DNA of 13,889 nt from Streptosporangiaceae bacterium (GTDB lineage Bacteria; Actinomycetota; Actinomycetes; Streptosporangiales; Streptosporangiaceae): positions 1-13,889 of the forward strand of contig JASHQP010000506.1 of assembly GCA_030039095.1 (NCBI GenBank). The letters run 5' to 3'. Shown one piece after another: positions 13,367 to 13,889 of this stretch. The position numbers and the translations under genes are program-made. The stretch's first letter is position 1, and each line of letters starts with the position of its first letter. Under the pieces are notes generated by a model. That model did not search any database. It worked only from the letters and a program-made list of their open reading frames with translations, and had not been told where the DNA came from.

Positions 13367-13889
13367 TGGCGAGGGCGAGAGGCAGCACAGCTGGGGCGCC
13401 GGCCTGGCGAAGCAGGCGGGTCGCGACGGTCATCGTCCAGCCGGTGTCGACCAGGTCGTCGACCAGCAGCACCGGGCCCCCGAGCCGGCCCGCCGCGGCA
13501 GCGACGTCTTCGGGAAGGGTGAGCTCGCGCCACACGGCGGCCAGCCGCTGGGCGCTGTTGTGCTGGCGGCCCGCTGACCGGGACGGCTGCACGCCGGCCC
13601 GGTAGCCGAGCGCGCCGAGGAGCGGTATCCGGCCGATCTCCGCGATCCGCAGGCCCAGGCTCTCGACGAGCTGAGGCCTGGTCCGCGAGGGCATCGTGAC
13701 GACGCCGGCCGGCCGCTCATCCCAGTCCCACGCCGCCAGCACCTTGACCACAGCTGCGACAAGATCATCGGGGGCGGGCCGGTCGGGGGCGGGGGTGTCC
13801 TCGGCCTGGCGGTTGGGGGCGGGGGTGTCCTCGGCCTGGCGGTTGGGGGCGGGGGTGTCCTCGGCCGGGCGGTGGGGGGCGGGGGTGTC
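13353..13889 (-). CDS. C-terminal part of a probable RecQ-type helicase with phosphoribosyltransferase-like domain
   Basis: The frame is open from the right window edge to the stop at 13353, giving 178 residues of a gene whose 5' part is outside. The last 130 residues (VVKVLAAWDWDERPAGVVTMPSR...) resemble the C-terminus of actinobacterial RecQ-family helicases, which end in a phosphoribosyltransferase-like domain. The PRPP-binding-type motif VLLVDDLVDTGWT (13434-13472) is intact. Before it is a Pro/Asp/Glu-rich linker of about 45 residues made of 10-residue repeats (DTPAPNRQAE), coded by 30-bp tandem repeats. The GTG at 13751 is not the real start, because coding continues upstream of it in the same frame. 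Helicase motifs are not visible here, so the RecQ call rests on remembered family architecture; a free-standing phosphoribosyltransferase is the alternative. It overlaps the MFS gene by 14 bases. Confidence 0.72.
   Translation of the reverse strand, partial: DTPAPHRPAEDTPAPNRQAEDTPAPNRQAEDTPAPDRPAPDDLVAAVVKVLAAWDWDERPAGVVTMPSRTRPQLVESLGLRIAEIGRIPLLGALGYRAGVQPSRSAGRQHNSAQRLAAVWRELTLPEDVAAAAGRLGGPVLLVDDLVDTGWTMTVATRLLRQAGAPAVLPLALAITAG
13781..13889 (-). repeat. 30-bp in-frame tandem repeat
   Basis: Units start at 13781, 13811, 13841 and 13871; the last is cut by the window edge. Copies differ at one to three bases. Each encodes ten residues of the type DTPAPNRQAE on the minus strand, forming a flexible linker. 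The unit keeps the reading frame, so copy number can vary between strains without breaking the protein. Confidence 0.9.

Noticed and set aside
13781..13889. Regular 30-bp repeats as a CRISPR array
   Set aside because: Units are directly adjacent with no spacers and encode a continuous in-frame peptide.

Overview
The window is very GC-rich, with strongly G/C-ending codons and frequent GTG starts. It carries families common in filamentous actinobacteria: a Methyltransf_19 (DUF574) methyltransferase, an MmpL-like transporter, WHG-type TetR and HxlR regulators, and an SNF2 helicase next to a SWIM protein. The source is most likely a high-GC actinomycete; I cannot name a genus. I see no rRNA, tRNA, insertion sequence, phage gene, CRISPR array or origin. 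It reads as ordinary chromosome with several small accessory or regulatory modules.

Layout. (1) 2-3158, plus strand: the 3' part of an SNF2-family helicase whose 5' end lies outside the window, then a SWIM zinc-finger protein. They look like one transcription unit. (2) 3174-5822, minus strand: a SAM-dependent methyltransferase, a gene-poor stretch of about 385 bases, a small putative lipoprotein, and a NYN-domain ribonuclease-like protein with an OST-HTH/LOTUS-like C-terminus. (3) 5940-10300: a TetR regulator (minus) divergent from a Gfo/Idh/MocA oxidoreductase (plus), followed by an MmpL-like RND transporter (plus). (4) 10451-13366: an HxlR regulator and an aldo/keto reductase (minus, apparent operon) divergent from a 14-TM DHA2-type MFS exporter (plus). 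(5) 13353-13889, minus strand: the C-terminal end of what is probably a RecQ-type helicase. It carries a phosphoribosyltransferase-like domain and runs out of the window through 30-bp tandem repeats.

How the parts may work together. The clearest new inference is a regulatory link. A 15-bp GTTAAC-containing imperfect palindrome lies between tetR and the oxidoreductase. A closely related site (12 of 15 bases) lies in front of the MmpL gene as part of a cluster of three GTTAAC boxes. The TetR protein therefore probably controls itself, the oxidoreductase and the transporter. Likewise, an HxlR-reductase operon divergent from an exporter, with AAGCCAG inverted and direct repeats in the gap, looks like a small stress or detoxification switch. 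The non-coding DNA also holds a perfect 16-bp inverted repeat between convergent genes, a pair of mutually exclusive hairpins behind the oxidoreductase gene, and several short tandem repeats (31, 22, 15, 9 and 30 bp units). I found no complete novel defence or mobile system. The findings are regulatory and structural observations with modest interest.
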